From: JAGDMJ01 sp963809695
Lineage (GTDB): Bacteria > Bacteroidota > Ignavibacteria > UBA10030 > UBA6906
Assembly (NCBI GenBank): GCA_963809695.1
Contig: CAWEKI010000006.1
Location: 620,001-684,000, forward strand
Direction: 5' to 3'
Length of the DNA stretch: 64,000 nucleotides
Made by a program: the position numbers and the translations under genes. The notes below the pieces were generated by a model. That model was not told the origin of the DNA. It searched no databases and was given only the letters and a program-made list of their open reading frames with translations. Shown here piece after piece: positions 32,411 through 40,427 of the stretch; the stretch's first letter is position 1; each line of letters opens with the position of its first letter.

Positions 32411-35065
32411 TCACTCTGTTTGGGGTGCCGCGGGAGGATTCCGTTTGCATTGAAGCGTCATCTCCTTCTTCCACGCGCCCGATAGCCTGTCTGGCAGGGG
32501 CCTGCCGTCGGCATAGGCGAAGCCCGTGCGTTTCAGTTGTTCCAGGAAGATCACAGGTGTGCCTCTGCTCCCACGGCCGTTGATGGCGGACAGTCGAAGC
32601 TCTGCGCGTGATCCGTCGGGCGAGACAGCCAGGCGGAGGGAGAGAGGGCCGAATTCGGTAAAGACCTGCTTCAATTCAGTGATCGATCCGGGGCGAAGCC
32701 AGGTGTCAGGAATGCCGGCAAGCAACTCCAGGTCCTCAAGTCGTTCGCGGACAAGGAGCCGGCGCACATGGTAGACAAAGACGGCGCTGGCTTCCGCATC
32801 AGAGACATCGCCGCCGGTTCGCTCCCCCTTACTCTTCACAGATTGCTCCTCCACCCACGTGCCGGTCGGTGTCGCATGGTTGGCAAACGCATAGAGAAGC
32901 TCCTGCGCCCTCGATGCATTTCCCGCAAGATCGTGCGCGATGCCATGCACTCCCCCGAGCCAGGGCCAGACGCCGTCCGTGACCCATCCGCTGCCGGCGA
33001 CCAGTCCTTCTTGCAGGGCACTGTCGAGCATTGCCAGGTTTCCATAGATGATGGTGTGCAGGAGAGAGTCAGGCCGCAAGAAGAACCAGCCGTACGGGAA
33101 TGGGCAGAGGAAGGCAAATTGCCCGCGTTGCGGCGAGGAGCGCGAGGTATCGCCGACGGCGATCGGGAGATACGTGTTCCCAAACCGGTCCCGTGCCAGA
33201 TCACGCGCGGCAGCTCTCTGCCATGCCGCCGTCAGTTGCTGCAGAAGCGTCTGCCAGCGTGATACGTGCTCGTTCAATCCAAGCCATTGTGCCGCGTCAA
33301 TGACCCGCTCAAGCGAAATCATTGTCCACCAGACGGTGCTGTAGTCCGCAGTTTCAATGGCAATGCCGCCGTCCACAAAACTTGGCGGCATGAGTCCGTA
33401 ATGAAGCGCGGAGGAATCTTTCAGCGTCTGGCGGTGCATCTGCTCGATCCAATCCAATCCCTTGACGATGTGGGGCCATTGTTCCCTGAGCCAGACGCTG
33501 TCTCCATAAAATTTGGCGTACAGGCAGAAGGCAGCAAGCCCAATCGGCGTCTCCGGCAGAGAGACCGACGGGTAGAGCGAGCGAATCTGTCCTGAAGCAA
33601 GTTGATGCCGGAGCACAGTCTCCAGATATTCGCGAGCGCCGGCCCTGTCTCCCAGCGTCATGGTCGTGACGTTGGTCAGCATGGCATCCCCCGCCCAGAG
33701 TCCCCGGTAGACGGTCGATCCCGGCTGGAACTGAGCGTGGCCTTCGACAATGTCCCGAACCTGATAGATCGTCCGGATGCTTGCTTCAAGAAGGTACTGA
33801 ATGCCGCTGTCCGGCACCATGATGCGGCCTTGCGGGACTTGTGCCTGTGTGAGCCAGTAATTGCGTGTTGCTTCAATTGCTGTCTGAAGCGGAGGAATGT
33901 CTTGCGTTGCGGTGCCATGCACGACGATTGCTTCTACCGTCCGTGTGCCCTCCGGCAGCTCGAGGGTCCATCCATCGCTGCTCTTGATTGCAGACAGCGC
34001 CTTGGGGCGGGAGAAGAGGAAAAATGGTCCATCAGAACGGAGCTCGCCCGTCGCGCTTCCACCGTCGGCGGAGAACTGCATCTCGCGGCGCGTGCGGATT
34101 GTGATGATGGGAGTGACATGCGTGCCGGAAAAGGATGCGCGGATGGCATCGACCCTGACCGCGGGCGCGGAGTTCTCCCATTCTGCGCCGCAACTGTAAT
34201 AGACCTCTGCCTTTGAAGAGAGTTCGCCCCGGACAAGAGCATCTTCCGTAACGGAAAAACCCTCGGGAAATACCCAGAAGGCATTCAGGATTACATTGGG
34301 GTCGGGGCTCTTCGGTGATGCGTGTGACTCAATGGCGAGCTTGCCGTCACCGTTTTCGTCAGAGGCATGGAAAAGATAAACATACGGCCGATTCTTCGTG
34401 CTATCCTTCATCGGATCGACCCTCAAAGGTGCGGCCCCTTCCACGTGCAGCTCCACGAGCCTGGCTCCCGGACCCCACTTGTAAGATTCGCAGAGTCCCA
34501 TGGCGACGATCTTCCTGCTCCCCGGTTCCACCTTTACGGAGTATTTGATCGGCCTGTTGGTGCCCCATGCGACATTCCGGAACGCCGGGTCTGTGCCGCT
34601 CGGAGGAACCGCCCAATCCACGCATCCGTTCAATCCGCCCAAACGGCTGATGCGACCTTCGATATGTCTCGCTGAGGAGACCGGGGATTTCTCGGGTACC
34701 AGGGCAAAAGCCTGCTGCCTCATGGCGAGGTTCTCGAGCTGGAACAGTGTCGTGACGATTGGCACGCGGGAATCTTCGAGATACTGGCGGGCAACAGGCA
34801 TGCGGGTTCCTTTCCAACCCACCGACACCTCAGTGAGTGGGCGTGCATAAGGCCCCGGGCCATAGTCATACGTCAGTGCTCCCTGATCCGACACGAATGA
34901 CTTCAGCCAGTCATCCGTCAGGCAGATGATGGTTTGCCAGTGGGCCGGCGCAAAGCGGAAGTCCACGGTCTGCGGCTGTGCAGGCGAGAGCAGAGGACAA
35001 AGCAGTGTGAGGGCGAACGAAATTGACGCCCGACTGAGAACGGGAAGGCTAAACAGGGGCCGCAT
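32411..35065 (-). CDS. Secreted six-hairpin (alpha/alpha)6-barrel glycosidase-like protein
   Basis: 884 residues. Signal peptide (about 1-29, ending SPAQ), a beta-rich N-terminal part (about 60-400), then a helical domain from about 400 to 770 with the six-hairpin signature: YRGLWAGDAMLTNVTTMTLGD, a WLREQWPHIVKGLDWIEQMH helix pair, SFVDGGIAIETADYSTVWWTMISLE, and GWVTDGVWPWLGGVHG. A small beta domain closes the protein. This is the architecture of GH-type enzymes for alpha-linked glycans or glucuronides, but I cannot assign a GH number. The Asp in WAGDAM and the Glu in IAIETADYS are candidate catalytic acids. Confidence 0.72.
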   Translation of the reverse strand: MRPLFSLPVLSRASISFALTLLCPLLSPAQPQTVDFRFAPAHWQTIICLTDDWLKSFVSDQGALTYDYGPGPYARPLTEVSVGWKGTRMPVARQYLEDSRVPIVTTLFQLENLAMRQQAFALVPEKSPVSSARHIEGRISRLGGLNGCVDWAVPPSGTDPAFRNVAWGTNRPIKYSVKVEPGSRKIVAMGLCESYKWGPGARLVELHVEGAAPLRVDPMKDSTKNRPYVYLFHASDENGDGKLAIESHASPKSPDPNVILNAFWVFPEGFSVTEDALVRGELSSKAEVYYSCGAEWENSAPAVRVDAIRASFSGTHVTPIITIRTRREMQFSADGGSATGELRSDGPFFLFSRPKALSAIKSSDGWTLELPEGTRTVEAIVVHGTATQDIPPLQTAIEATRNYWLTQAQVPQGRIMVPDSGIQYLLEASIRTIYQVRDIVEGHAQFQPGSTVYRGLWAGDAMLTNVTTMTLGDRAGAREYLETVLRHQLASGQIRSLYPSVSLPETPIGLAAFCLYAKFYGDSVWLREQWPHIVKGLDWIEQMHRQTLKDSSALHYGLMPPSFVDGGIAIETADYSTVWWTMISLERVIDAAQWLGLNEHVSRWQTLLQQLTAAWQRAAARDLARDRFGNTYLPIAVGDTSRSSPQRGQFAFLCPFPYGWFFLRPDSLLHTIIYGNLAMLDSALQEGLVAGSGWVTDGVWPWLGGVHGIAHDLAGNASRAQELLYAFANHATPTGTWVEEQSVKSKGERTGGDVSDAEASAVFVYHVRRLLVRERLEDLELLAGIPDTWLRPGSITELKQVFTEFGPLSLRLAVSPDGSRAELRLSAINGRGSRGTPVIFLEQLKRTGFAYADGRPLPDRLSGAWKKEMTLQCKRNPPAAPQTE

Positions 35066-35068
35066 TCT

Positions 35069-35301
35069 TCATGTCCAAGTTGGTGCCGACCGCCCTTTCC
35101 TGTACCAGGCGACCAGATCGGTCAAGGGAGGCTGCCCGCCAAGTTCCCGGAGCCGTGCGCCATTCTGGCCCCGATGGTCGTGGCTGTGAGTGACAACGTG
35201 CGCGAGTGCCTGGGTCACGGTGAGAAAGATAGCTTCGTCCTCCAGTGCTCCGCATCCGCCCACGCCTGGGGTGCGATGAGATCCTGAAGGAGCTCATCCA
35301 T
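35069..35301 (-). pseudogene. DinB-family gene remnant, frameshifted
   Basis: From an ATG at 35301 the frame reads MDELLQDLIAPQAWADAE, then a shift near 35250-35262 is needed to continue in another frame as ALEDEAIFLTVTQALAHVVT and HSHDHRGQNGARLRELG. Joined, these are the two ends of a DinB-type four-helix protein (first helix with the metal-site region, last helix with H-x3-H), but the middle is missing, about 77 codons instead of about 150. It is a decayed copy; an intact DinB gene lies about 2 kb away. Confidence 0.55.
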
Positions 35302-35311
35302 AGTGCGGTCT

Positions 35312-36241
35312 TCACTTTTGTGATTGTGCGTTCAGCAGCGAATTCGTCCTCATCAGATTTTGAACCACTTCCTGAAAATAGGGCTTTTCTTTGAGACTGG
35401 CGTACGAACCGGGGAAGTAGACGAGCGTAATATCGGCCTGGCCATCCTCAAATGCGTTAAGGACGACCGAGCAACGCTGGTCATGCGGGAGCCGCGTGTT
35501 GTCGATCATCGGGAAGTCGAAGAACCCCACCCAGAATTCCGCCGTGCTGGTCTCCATATTCCCCAGTGTGTCCTTTGGAGTTCGGACTTCCAGCCGTACA
35601 CTCATCTCCCTGGTCTTTTTGTCTGCCTCGATCACAAAGATCGAGAATTGCCGCTCGATCCCCTCCACGGTGAGCGAGACGGGCTCCAGCGGGATGCCGC
35701 CCGGATTATCCTTGAAGGCATCAAAGTTCACACTTCTGTCCGCCTTCGCACCCGCGCTTTCGAGCACCAGCATTTGCTTGAGGCTGATCTCCGTGGCGAC
35801 CTTATAGAGACGCTCCTGGTACTCTTTCCTGGATCGGTCGTTCGAGCTTTGGACCTTCTTGTCCAGATAGACAAAAAGTGGCTTCAGGTTAAGCGATTCA
35901 TGGAAATTGTAGGAGAGAAGTTCCAGGTTCAAGACCCGCTCGTCGAGGGAGACGCTTCCCGGACGAAGGAACGACTGAATGATCGAGACGAACATGTCCT
36001 TCCTCAACGCGCTCTCGGCCTCCTCGCGTTTGCTCATCAGCTCCGTGTAGATGCGGACGTTCGTCTCGTTGGCTTGCATCCGCTCCCGCGATGCGGTGTC
36101 CGCGCTCTCCCTTTGCTTAAGATAGTTCGATCCAATCAACCCGATGATGGCGACAGTGACAGCGGTCAGGAGGCCTCCTCCCGCCTGGAGGAGAAGAGCT
36201 GTCTTTTCCCAGAAGTCCCGCCTTCTTTCTTCTTCAGCCAT
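35312..36241 (-). CDS. Single-pass membrane protein of unknown function
   Basis: 309 residues. A charged N-terminus (AEEERRRDFWEK) leads into one membrane helix (about 18-42, LLTAVTVAIIGLIGSNYL), then a helical coiled region (43-110), and a C-terminal beta-rich domain (about 175-285). No catalytic motif seen. It follows the small carboxypeptidase-regulatory-like gene by 2 bp. I do not recognise a family. The membrane helix plus coiled linker plus beta domain suggest an envelope sensor or anchor. Confidence 0.65.
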   Translation of the reverse strand: MAEEERRRDFWEKTALLLQAGGGLLTAVTVAIIGLIGSNYLKQRESADTASRERMQANETNVRIYTELMSKREEAESALRKDMFVSIIQSFLRPGSVSLDERVLNLELLSYNFHESLNLKPLFVYLDKKVQSSNDRSRKEYQERLYKVATEISLKQMLVLESAGAKADRSVNFDAFKDNPGGIPLEPVSLTVEGIERQFSIFVIEADKKTREMSVRLEVRTPKDTLGNMETSTAEFWVGFFDFPMIDNTRLPHDQRCSVVLNAFEDGQADITLVYFPGSYASLKEKPYFQEVVQNLMRTNSLLNAQSQK

Positions 36242-36243
36242 CC

Positions 36244-36573
36244 TTACTTCCTCCTGATCGTGTACTTGCCGTCCTTCTGCGAGAGGACAAAATCATAACG
36301 TGTCGATTTGTCGAACGATGCCACCGCGAAGGACGGCTTCTGGTCCTTGTACTGCACCGTCAGCGTGCACTTTCCTTTCTCTTTTACGAACAACCGGTAA
36401 GCGCCGAACTTGTCGGTCTCTGCGGAATAGGTTTTATCGCCTGCGGTCACTTCCACTTTCACTCCCTGCGCAAGCGGCTTGTCTCCTTCGGAGATCGTGC
36501 CGAACAATTCGCCGGCGAGCGCCGAAGATGCTGCCAGGGAGAGGAAAATGGCCAGACTCGAGAAAAATTTCAT
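36244..36573 (-). CDS. Small secreted carboxypeptidase-regulatory-like protein
   Basis: 109 residues with a signal peptide (1-20, ending SALAG). The rest is one beta-sandwich: GTISEGDKPLAQGVKVEV...TYSAETDKFGAYRLFV is the usual pattern of carboxypeptidase regulatory-like (transthyretin-like) domains. Probably periplasmic and binding rather than catalytic. AAGGAGAAGG precedes the ATG. First gene of a two-gene operon with the single-pass protein. Confidence 0.75.
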   Translation of the reverse strand: MKFFSSLAIFLSLAASSALAGELFGTISEGDKPLAQGVKVEVTAGDKTYSAETDKFGAYRLFVKEKGKCTLTVQYKDQKPSFAVASFDKSTRYDFVLSQKDGKYTIRRK

Positions 36574-36605
36574 GTCCTTCTCCTTTGTTTATCACTTTGA
36601 CTCTG

Positions 36606-36634
36606 AAATCTACAGCAATGGGGGGGAAGAGTCA
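36606..36634 (-). promoter_or_regulatory. Promoter of the small secreted protein operon
   Basis: Minus strand TTGACT (36629-36634)-N17-TAGATT (36606-36611); predicted start near 36599. The spacer contains a run of seven or more G on the plus strand. Confidence 0.6.
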
Positions 36635-36699
36635 ATGGGAATGCAGATCGACCCTTTTCTGTCTATTTCACCAGCACTGCCACTTCTCTGCCCGGTATG

Positions 36700-36938
36700 T
36701 CACATACAACAGTGTATTGAATAACTGTCGACGGATTCAACGGGGTCGGATAGTCCTGCTCCGGCGGAATCCTGTTGCGGCGTGAATTCATAGCGCGTGC
36801 CGAAGCCCTCCAGCGCCCTGATTGTGTGCATCAAGCGGTCCGCGGAGACCGCGTCCACCATCTCCTGGGTCAGGTCTTGACTGTGACTTTGGGCATGAAA
36901 TAGTGCAGGGAGGGCGAGCGTGCAGAAGGTGCTATCAT
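36700..36938 (-). pseudogene. N-terminal remnant of an M28-type aminopeptidase
   Basis: In a frame without a start codon the minus strand encodes a signal-like segment (LALPALFHAQSHSQ) followed by LTQEMVDAVSADRL and MHTIRALEGFGTRYEFTPQ, which matches the N-terminus of secreted M28 peptidases of this phylum as I know them. The only ATG (36936-36938) is in a different frame, and the homology stops after about 55 codons, before any zinc ligand. A truncated, frameshifted gene fragment. The rest of 36574-36957 holds only the promoter listed separately. Confidence 0.45.
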
Positions 36939-36957
36939 GGAGTCACCTTGTGTTGTC

Positions 36958-37461
36958 TCACACAACCGGAGGCTTCATCCCATAAGCTGCCCACTCTTCG
37001 CGTGCAGGGCCGTACAGTCCGGGAATGGTGAGCCCAGCCTGGCGCATCAGCACCGTCATCTGCCCCCGGTGGTGAACCAGGTGAAGCACCAGCGCCGACA
37101 GGGTGTTGCCCCTTTTCCATCGCTCGCCGTACATTTCATCCTCCTCCTGCAGTGAAGCGTCGGTCCACTTTGCCTGGACCTGCTCCAGCAGCGAGATGGC
37201 GGCGTCGTTGAAGGCATTGAAGATCTGCTTTGCCGATGGAGGGACAGGAGCATCGGGATCAAGCGTGGTAATGGCGAGTCCGGTCCGGTTCATCATTTCA
37301 GGAATGCTGGTGGTGATGTGCCATGCCAACCGCCCAAGCGTGCGTCCTTCCGGCCCGACTGCATGAGAAAGACTCTTGTCGGTCAGATGCTTGAAGAGCT
37401 TCTGTGTGGCCTCGAGCTCTTGAGACCAGACATGGACGAAGGAAGAAATAGTGGTAAACAT
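36958..37461 (-). CDS. DinB family protein
   Basis: 167 residues from the ATG at 37461. Four-helix-bundle pattern with the metal-binding histidines in RLAWHITTSIPEM and in ALVLHLVHHRGQMTVLMRQAG, the most conserved DinB segment. DinB-fold proteins include thiol-dependent transferases and damage-induced proteins; no specific substrate can be named. An open frame extends upstream but encodes Arg/Pro-rich sequence unlike the family. Confidence 0.8.
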   Translation of the reverse strand: MFTTISSFVHVWSQELEATQKLFKHLTDKSLSHAVGPEGRTLGRLAWHITTSIPEMMNRTGLAITTLDPDAPVPPSAKQIFNAFNDAAISLLEQVQAKWTDASLQEEDEMYGERWKRGNTLSALVLHLVHHRGQMTVLMRQAGLTIPGLYGPAREEWAAYGMKPPVV

Positions 37462-37492
37462 GCGGAGGTTCCCTTGCATTGGATTTTTCGCT

Positions 37493-37966
37493 TCACCTTC
37501 CCGCTGTGTCGCCGATCTCCGTACCGCTGAAAAGTGACTGCATGTTGAGCGACGGAGCCTTGGCTTTCGTGGCCAGCGAGACATACCGGCGTGCAAGTGT
37601 GTCCTTGCCAACGCCCAGCACGGTGCTGACGAGCCCAAGCGCTTCGGCATAGTCGGCTGCCGAAAGCTCGTTCAAGATCCGCTTCCAGATGGCCTCTTCC
37701 AGAAGGTTGAACGCTGTCTGGACTTCCCAGAGGTCATATCCGGCGGCGAACCGTTCGCGCGCGATGTTTTCGACATGGGCAACCATCGGACCCAGGTTGC
37801 GCTCTTTGACGCCGCGCATAGTGAGGACGTAGAGCGCCTTCAATCGCTGGTGGACATGCTCGCGTCCCGCCTCTTCATAGTGCTTCGCACGTGCCCGGAC
37901 CATAGCGTCGGTTGCTTCATCGAGGATCTCGGGCGTGCGGTCGTGGAGGAGCTGATAAAGGTTCAT
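37493..37966 (-). CDS. RsbRD N-terminal-like sensor protein
   Basis: 157 residues, mostly helical, cytoplasmic. LYQLLHDRTPEILDEATDAM at the start, ARERFAAGYDLWEVQTAFNLLEEAIW in the middle and VSTVLGVGKDTLARRYVSLAT near the end resemble the globin-like RsbRD N-terminal domain found in regulators of stress signalling. Here it stands alone without the STAS or kinase domain, so the output partner is unknown. It has its own promoter at 38014-38042 and is followed by the DinB gene 31 bases later. Confidence 0.65.
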   Translation of the reverse strand: MNLYQLLHDRTPEILDEATDAMVRARAKHYEEAGREHVHQRLKALYVLTMRGVKERNLGPMVAHVENIARERFAAGYDLWEVQTAFNLLEEAIWKRILNELSAADYAEALGLVSTVLGVGKDTLARRYVSLATKAKAPSLNMQSLFSGTEIGDTAGR

Positions 37967-38013
37967 AGGAATATCCCGGGATGGGGTGGATGCATTTCCT
38001 TGTGGAATACCGA

Positions 38014-38042
38014 AATATACCCCGAATCAGGGTCATTCGCAA
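38014..38042 (-). promoter_or_regulatory. Promoter of the RsbRD-like gene
   Basis: Minus strand TTGCGA (38037-38042)-N17-TATATT (38014-38019); predicted start near 38007. Confidence 0.65.
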
Positions 38043-38060
38043 TCTGAGCATTACCATGGA

Positions 38061-38079
38061 CAAGGGCTCTGTGCCCTTG
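38061..38079 (-). terminator. Hairpin after the Fpg-like gene
   Basis: CAAGGGC (38061-38067)/GCCCTTG (38073-38079), 5-nt loop, directly after the stop. No T-run follows on the minus strand, so it may only stabilise the 3' end. Confidence 0.35.
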
Positions 38080-38080
38080 C

Positions 38081-38926
38081 TCACGCTGTACGCCAGTCAA
38101 TGAACAGCTTTCTCGTCGCTGGCTGGCACTTCGGACAAAAAAAGACATCGAATCCTCTCACTCCTTCTCTCCGGATTGTCGTACCGCAGCGGGGACACGG
38201 CTCTCCTTTCCTGTTGCGTACCTTCATGTGGTCGCGGACTTTCACATGGATCGGCTGGCCTGCCTTCTCCACTTCATTCATTCCCCAACGCATGATCGAG
38301 ACAATCGAACCGTGCACACGGTCAAGCTCTTCCCCGGTCAACCTTCCCACGAACGTCTTTGGATGAATGCGTGCGTCAAACAGGATTTCGTCTGCATAGG
38401 CGTTGCCGATGCTGGCGAGGATGGTGTGATCGTTGATCATGACGCGGACTTGCTTTCGGGAATGCTGCCCGGCAAGCTCCCGAAACCTCGCTGGCGTGAA
38501 CTCCCCGGAGAGAATATCGATGCCGCGCTGCTCATAGTTCGGAATCGTCGAATGCGCGCCGCGGCGGACAAGATAGACCTTGGTCATCTGCTGTTCATCA
38601 CAGATGTTCAGACGCGTCTCATCATCCAGGAGGAATGTGAGACAGCAGTGTCCCACCGCCTTTTCACGGGGCCGCTGGTGTTGAATCCGTCCTGCCAGCA
38701 TCAGATTAAGCACCACCTCGAACTCTTGAGAAAACTCCAGGGCAAGGAAAGGGGCGGTAGAGCGCACAGCATCAATTCGCCGGCCGCACAACGTCTCTCC
38801 AAACGGCTGGTCCATGGTGTTCCGGACAACGACAGGACGCTTCACGATGACATCGGCCACAATGTGGCCGACGATGTTTTCCTGAAGATGTTTCTGGATG
38901 TACAGAAGATCGGGAAGTTCGGGCAT
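38081..38926 (-). CDS. Fpg/Nei-family DNA glycosylase, divergent
   Basis: 281 residues from the ATG at 38926, chosen so that Pro2-Glu3 form the catalytic N-terminus (MPELPD). The helix-2-turn-helix SIGNAYADEILF and a C-terminal zinc finger CPRC-x16-CPKC are present. It removes oxidised purines or pyrimidines and can cut the strand. Odd: the position of Lys57, usually in GKYL or GKHL, reads TAPFLAL, so the lysine is absent, and the DPRRFG loop is replaced by DEQQMTK. Substrate preference is therefore open. Divergent from the deacetylase gene. Confidence 0.82.
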   Translation of the reverse strand: MPELPDLLYIQKHLQENIVGHIVADVIVKRPVVVRNTMDQPFGETLCGRRIDAVRSTAPFLALEFSQEFEVVLNLMLAGRIQHQRPREKAVGHCCLTFLLDDETRLNICDEQQMTKVYLVRRGAHSTIPNYEQRGIDILSGEFTPARFRELAGQHSRKQVRVMINDHTILASIGNAYADEILFDARIHPKTFVGRLTGEELDRVHGSIVSIMRWGMNEVEKAGQPIHVKVRDHMKVRNRKGEPCPRCGTTIRREGVRGFDVFFCPKCQPATRKLFIDWRTA

Positions 38927-39098
38927 GGGGCGTGGCTTAGGATTTTCTCTTAACCGGTATCTGGATTGCACATACTCCTTTCGGGTTTCTAGCCGCGGAG
39001 CGAATCGGTAGACTCCCCGGAAACATCCCGCGTTTCCCGGAGCAGATCTTCCACTTCAACTCTCGCGGCGGGGAACCAAAACACCGTCGGAGGGGGTT

Positions 39099-39127
39099 GA
39101 AACGGCACGATGCTGTTGGAATATACA
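39099..39127 (+). promoter_or_regulatory. Possible promoter of the deacetylase gene
   Basis: TTGAAA (39097-39102) lies upstream of AATATACA (39120-39127). Spacing is 17 to AATATA or 19 to TATACA; neither fit is clean. Confidence 0.3.
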
Positions 39128-39151
39128 TCTTTTGCATCTTAAGGGACACTC

Positions 39152-40087
39152 GTGAAAACCCGGCCTGTCGGTTTTGTCTATGATCCGCTCTACCTCGAGC
39201 ATCGCCCCCCTGCAGGACATCCGGAACGTCCCGAGCGCTTGGCGCACCTCGTGCACAAATTGAAAGACGATGGCGTGTGGGACACGCTTCACCACATGGC
39301 GCCTGTGCCTGCAACGGAGAAGCAGTTGCTTGCCGTGCACACCCCCGAGCAGATCGATTTGATCAAAAAGGTATCTGCCCGGGGAGGCGGACCCCTGGAT
39401 GAGGTGGGGGATACCCATGCCTCAGCGCGTTCCTATGAAGCTGCGCTGCTCGCGGCTGGTGGAGTTGTAACAGCGATTGATGCTGTGCTCACCGGAAAGA
39501 CAAACGCGGCCTTCTGTGCTGTCCGTCCTCCAGGGCATCACGCGGAGCGTGACCGGGCCATGGGGTTTTGCCTCTTCAACAATGTGGCGATCGGTGCGCG
39601 TCATGCCCAACAACGGCATGGGATTGAGCGAGTTGCTATTCTCGATTGGGATGTACACCATGGAAACGGCACGCAACATTCTTTCGAGGATGACCCGACG
39701 GTCCTGTACGTGAGCCTGCACCAATACCCATTTTATCCGGGAACAGGCGCCCGCAGGGAGCAGGGTATCGGGCGCGGCGAGGGCTATACACTGAATTTTC
39801 CCCTGCCTGCCGGAACCGGTGAGAATGTCTATATCTCTATTTTCGAAGGGGAAATTGTTCCGTCTCTGGAGCGCTTTCGCCCCGGTCTGTTACTCATTTC
39901 GGCCGGGTTTGACGCGCACGGAAACGATCCCCTGGCAAATATGGCGCTCTCAGAGCACAGTTTCAAAAAACTGACCGATCTTGTGAAAAGAATCGCCCCG
40001 GTTGTGTCTGTCCTTGAAGGGGGATATGATTTGGATGCTCTGGCACTGTCGGTGGAACGGCATCTGCATTCGTTGGGCACAGTCTAA
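39152..40087 (+). CDS. Histone deacetylase / acetoin-utilisation family deacetylase
   Basis: 311 residues, GTG start after AAGGGAC. Zinc and proton-relay residues are intact: RPPGHHAE (catalytic His pair, about 124-131), ILDWDVHHGNGT (zinc Asp and His), LISAGFDAH (zinc Asp) and EGGYDLDAL (Tyr). The enzyme family removes acyl groups from lysine or polyamines in the cytoplasm. A single gene between fpg-like and the thiamine operon, so the neighbours do not reveal the substrate. Confidence 0.9.
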   Translation: MKTRPVGFVYDPLYLEHRPPAGHPERPERLAHLVHKLKDDGVWDTLHHMAPVPATEKQLLAVHTPEQIDLIKKVSARGGGPLDEVGDTHASARSYEAALLAAGGVVTAIDAVLTGKTNAAFCAVRPPGHHAERDRAMGFCLFNNVAIGARHAQQRHGIERVAILDWDVHHGNGTQHSFEDDPTVLYVSLHQYPFYPGTGARREQGIGRGEGYTLNFPLPAGTGENVYISIFEGEIVPSLERFRPGLLLISAGFDAHGNDPLANMALSEHSFKKLTDLVKRIAPVVSVLEGGYDLDALALSVERHLHSLGTV

Positions 40088-40220
40088 TTCCAACTTCGGT
40101 TCCCGCTGTTGATCCTGGCCGTGGTCCGGCTTCTCTTCGCATCCAGGTCGTAGTACCGCGAGGAGGCGGGGGATGAGTTCTCGCCCACCCTTGTTCCCAG
40201 TTCCCCATTCCTCGTTGTTC

Positions 40221-40249
40221 TTGCGTCCTAGCACATACCTTAGTATATT
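40221..40249 (+). promoter_or_regulatory. Promoter of the thiamine operon
   Basis: TTGCGT (40221-40226)-N17-TATATT (40244-40249). The predicted start near 40256 coincides with the 5' edge of the TPP aptamer. Confidence 0.75.
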
Positions 40250-40258
40250 GCCTAGTCA

Positions 40259-40343
40259 CCGTTAGGGGTGTCCCGGAGAGAAAGCCGGGACTGAGATTAA
40301 ACCCTAAAGACCTGATCTGGATTATGCCAGCGTAGGGAAACGG
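40259..40343 (+). promoter_or_regulatory. TPP riboswitch (THI box)
   Basis: All conserved THI-box parts are present: GGGGTG (40265-40270), a variable hairpin, CTGAGA (40291-40296), ACCTGATCTGGATTATGCCA with the pyrophosphate-binding loop, and GCGTAGGGAA. P1 forms between CCGTT (40259-40263) and AACGG (40339-40343). The same AACGG is the start of a longer 10-bp stem with 40406-40415, so the two structures exclude each other and couple TPP binding to expression of the downstream operon. Confidence 0.95.
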
Positions 40344-40416
40344 ACAACGTCTTTGGCTTTCTTGTTATCCTTTCTTTCCCGCGCCGGCACCGACCGGTGG
40401 CGGGATTGTCCGTTTT
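40338..40416 (+). promoter_or_regulatory. Expression platform of the TPP riboswitch
   Basis: Perfect 10-bp stem AAACGGACAA (40338-40347)/TTGTCCGTTT (40406-40415) encloses a GC-rich hairpin CCCGC...GCGGG (40378-40404) just before the GGGGG ribosome site at 40417. The outer stem competes with aptamer P1. Whether control is by termination or by access to the ribosome site cannot be decided by eye. Confidence 0.6.
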
Positions 40417-40427
40417 GGGGGTTGACG

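Larger units (their letters stand above)
40088..40427 (+). other. Intergenic region carrying promoter, TPP riboswitch and switch hairpins
   Basis: No gene seen. The first 130 bases show nothing; then follow the promoter (40221-40249), the TPP aptamer (40259-40343) and two alternative hairpins up to the ribosome site GGGGG before the ATG at 40428. Confidence 0.7.
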
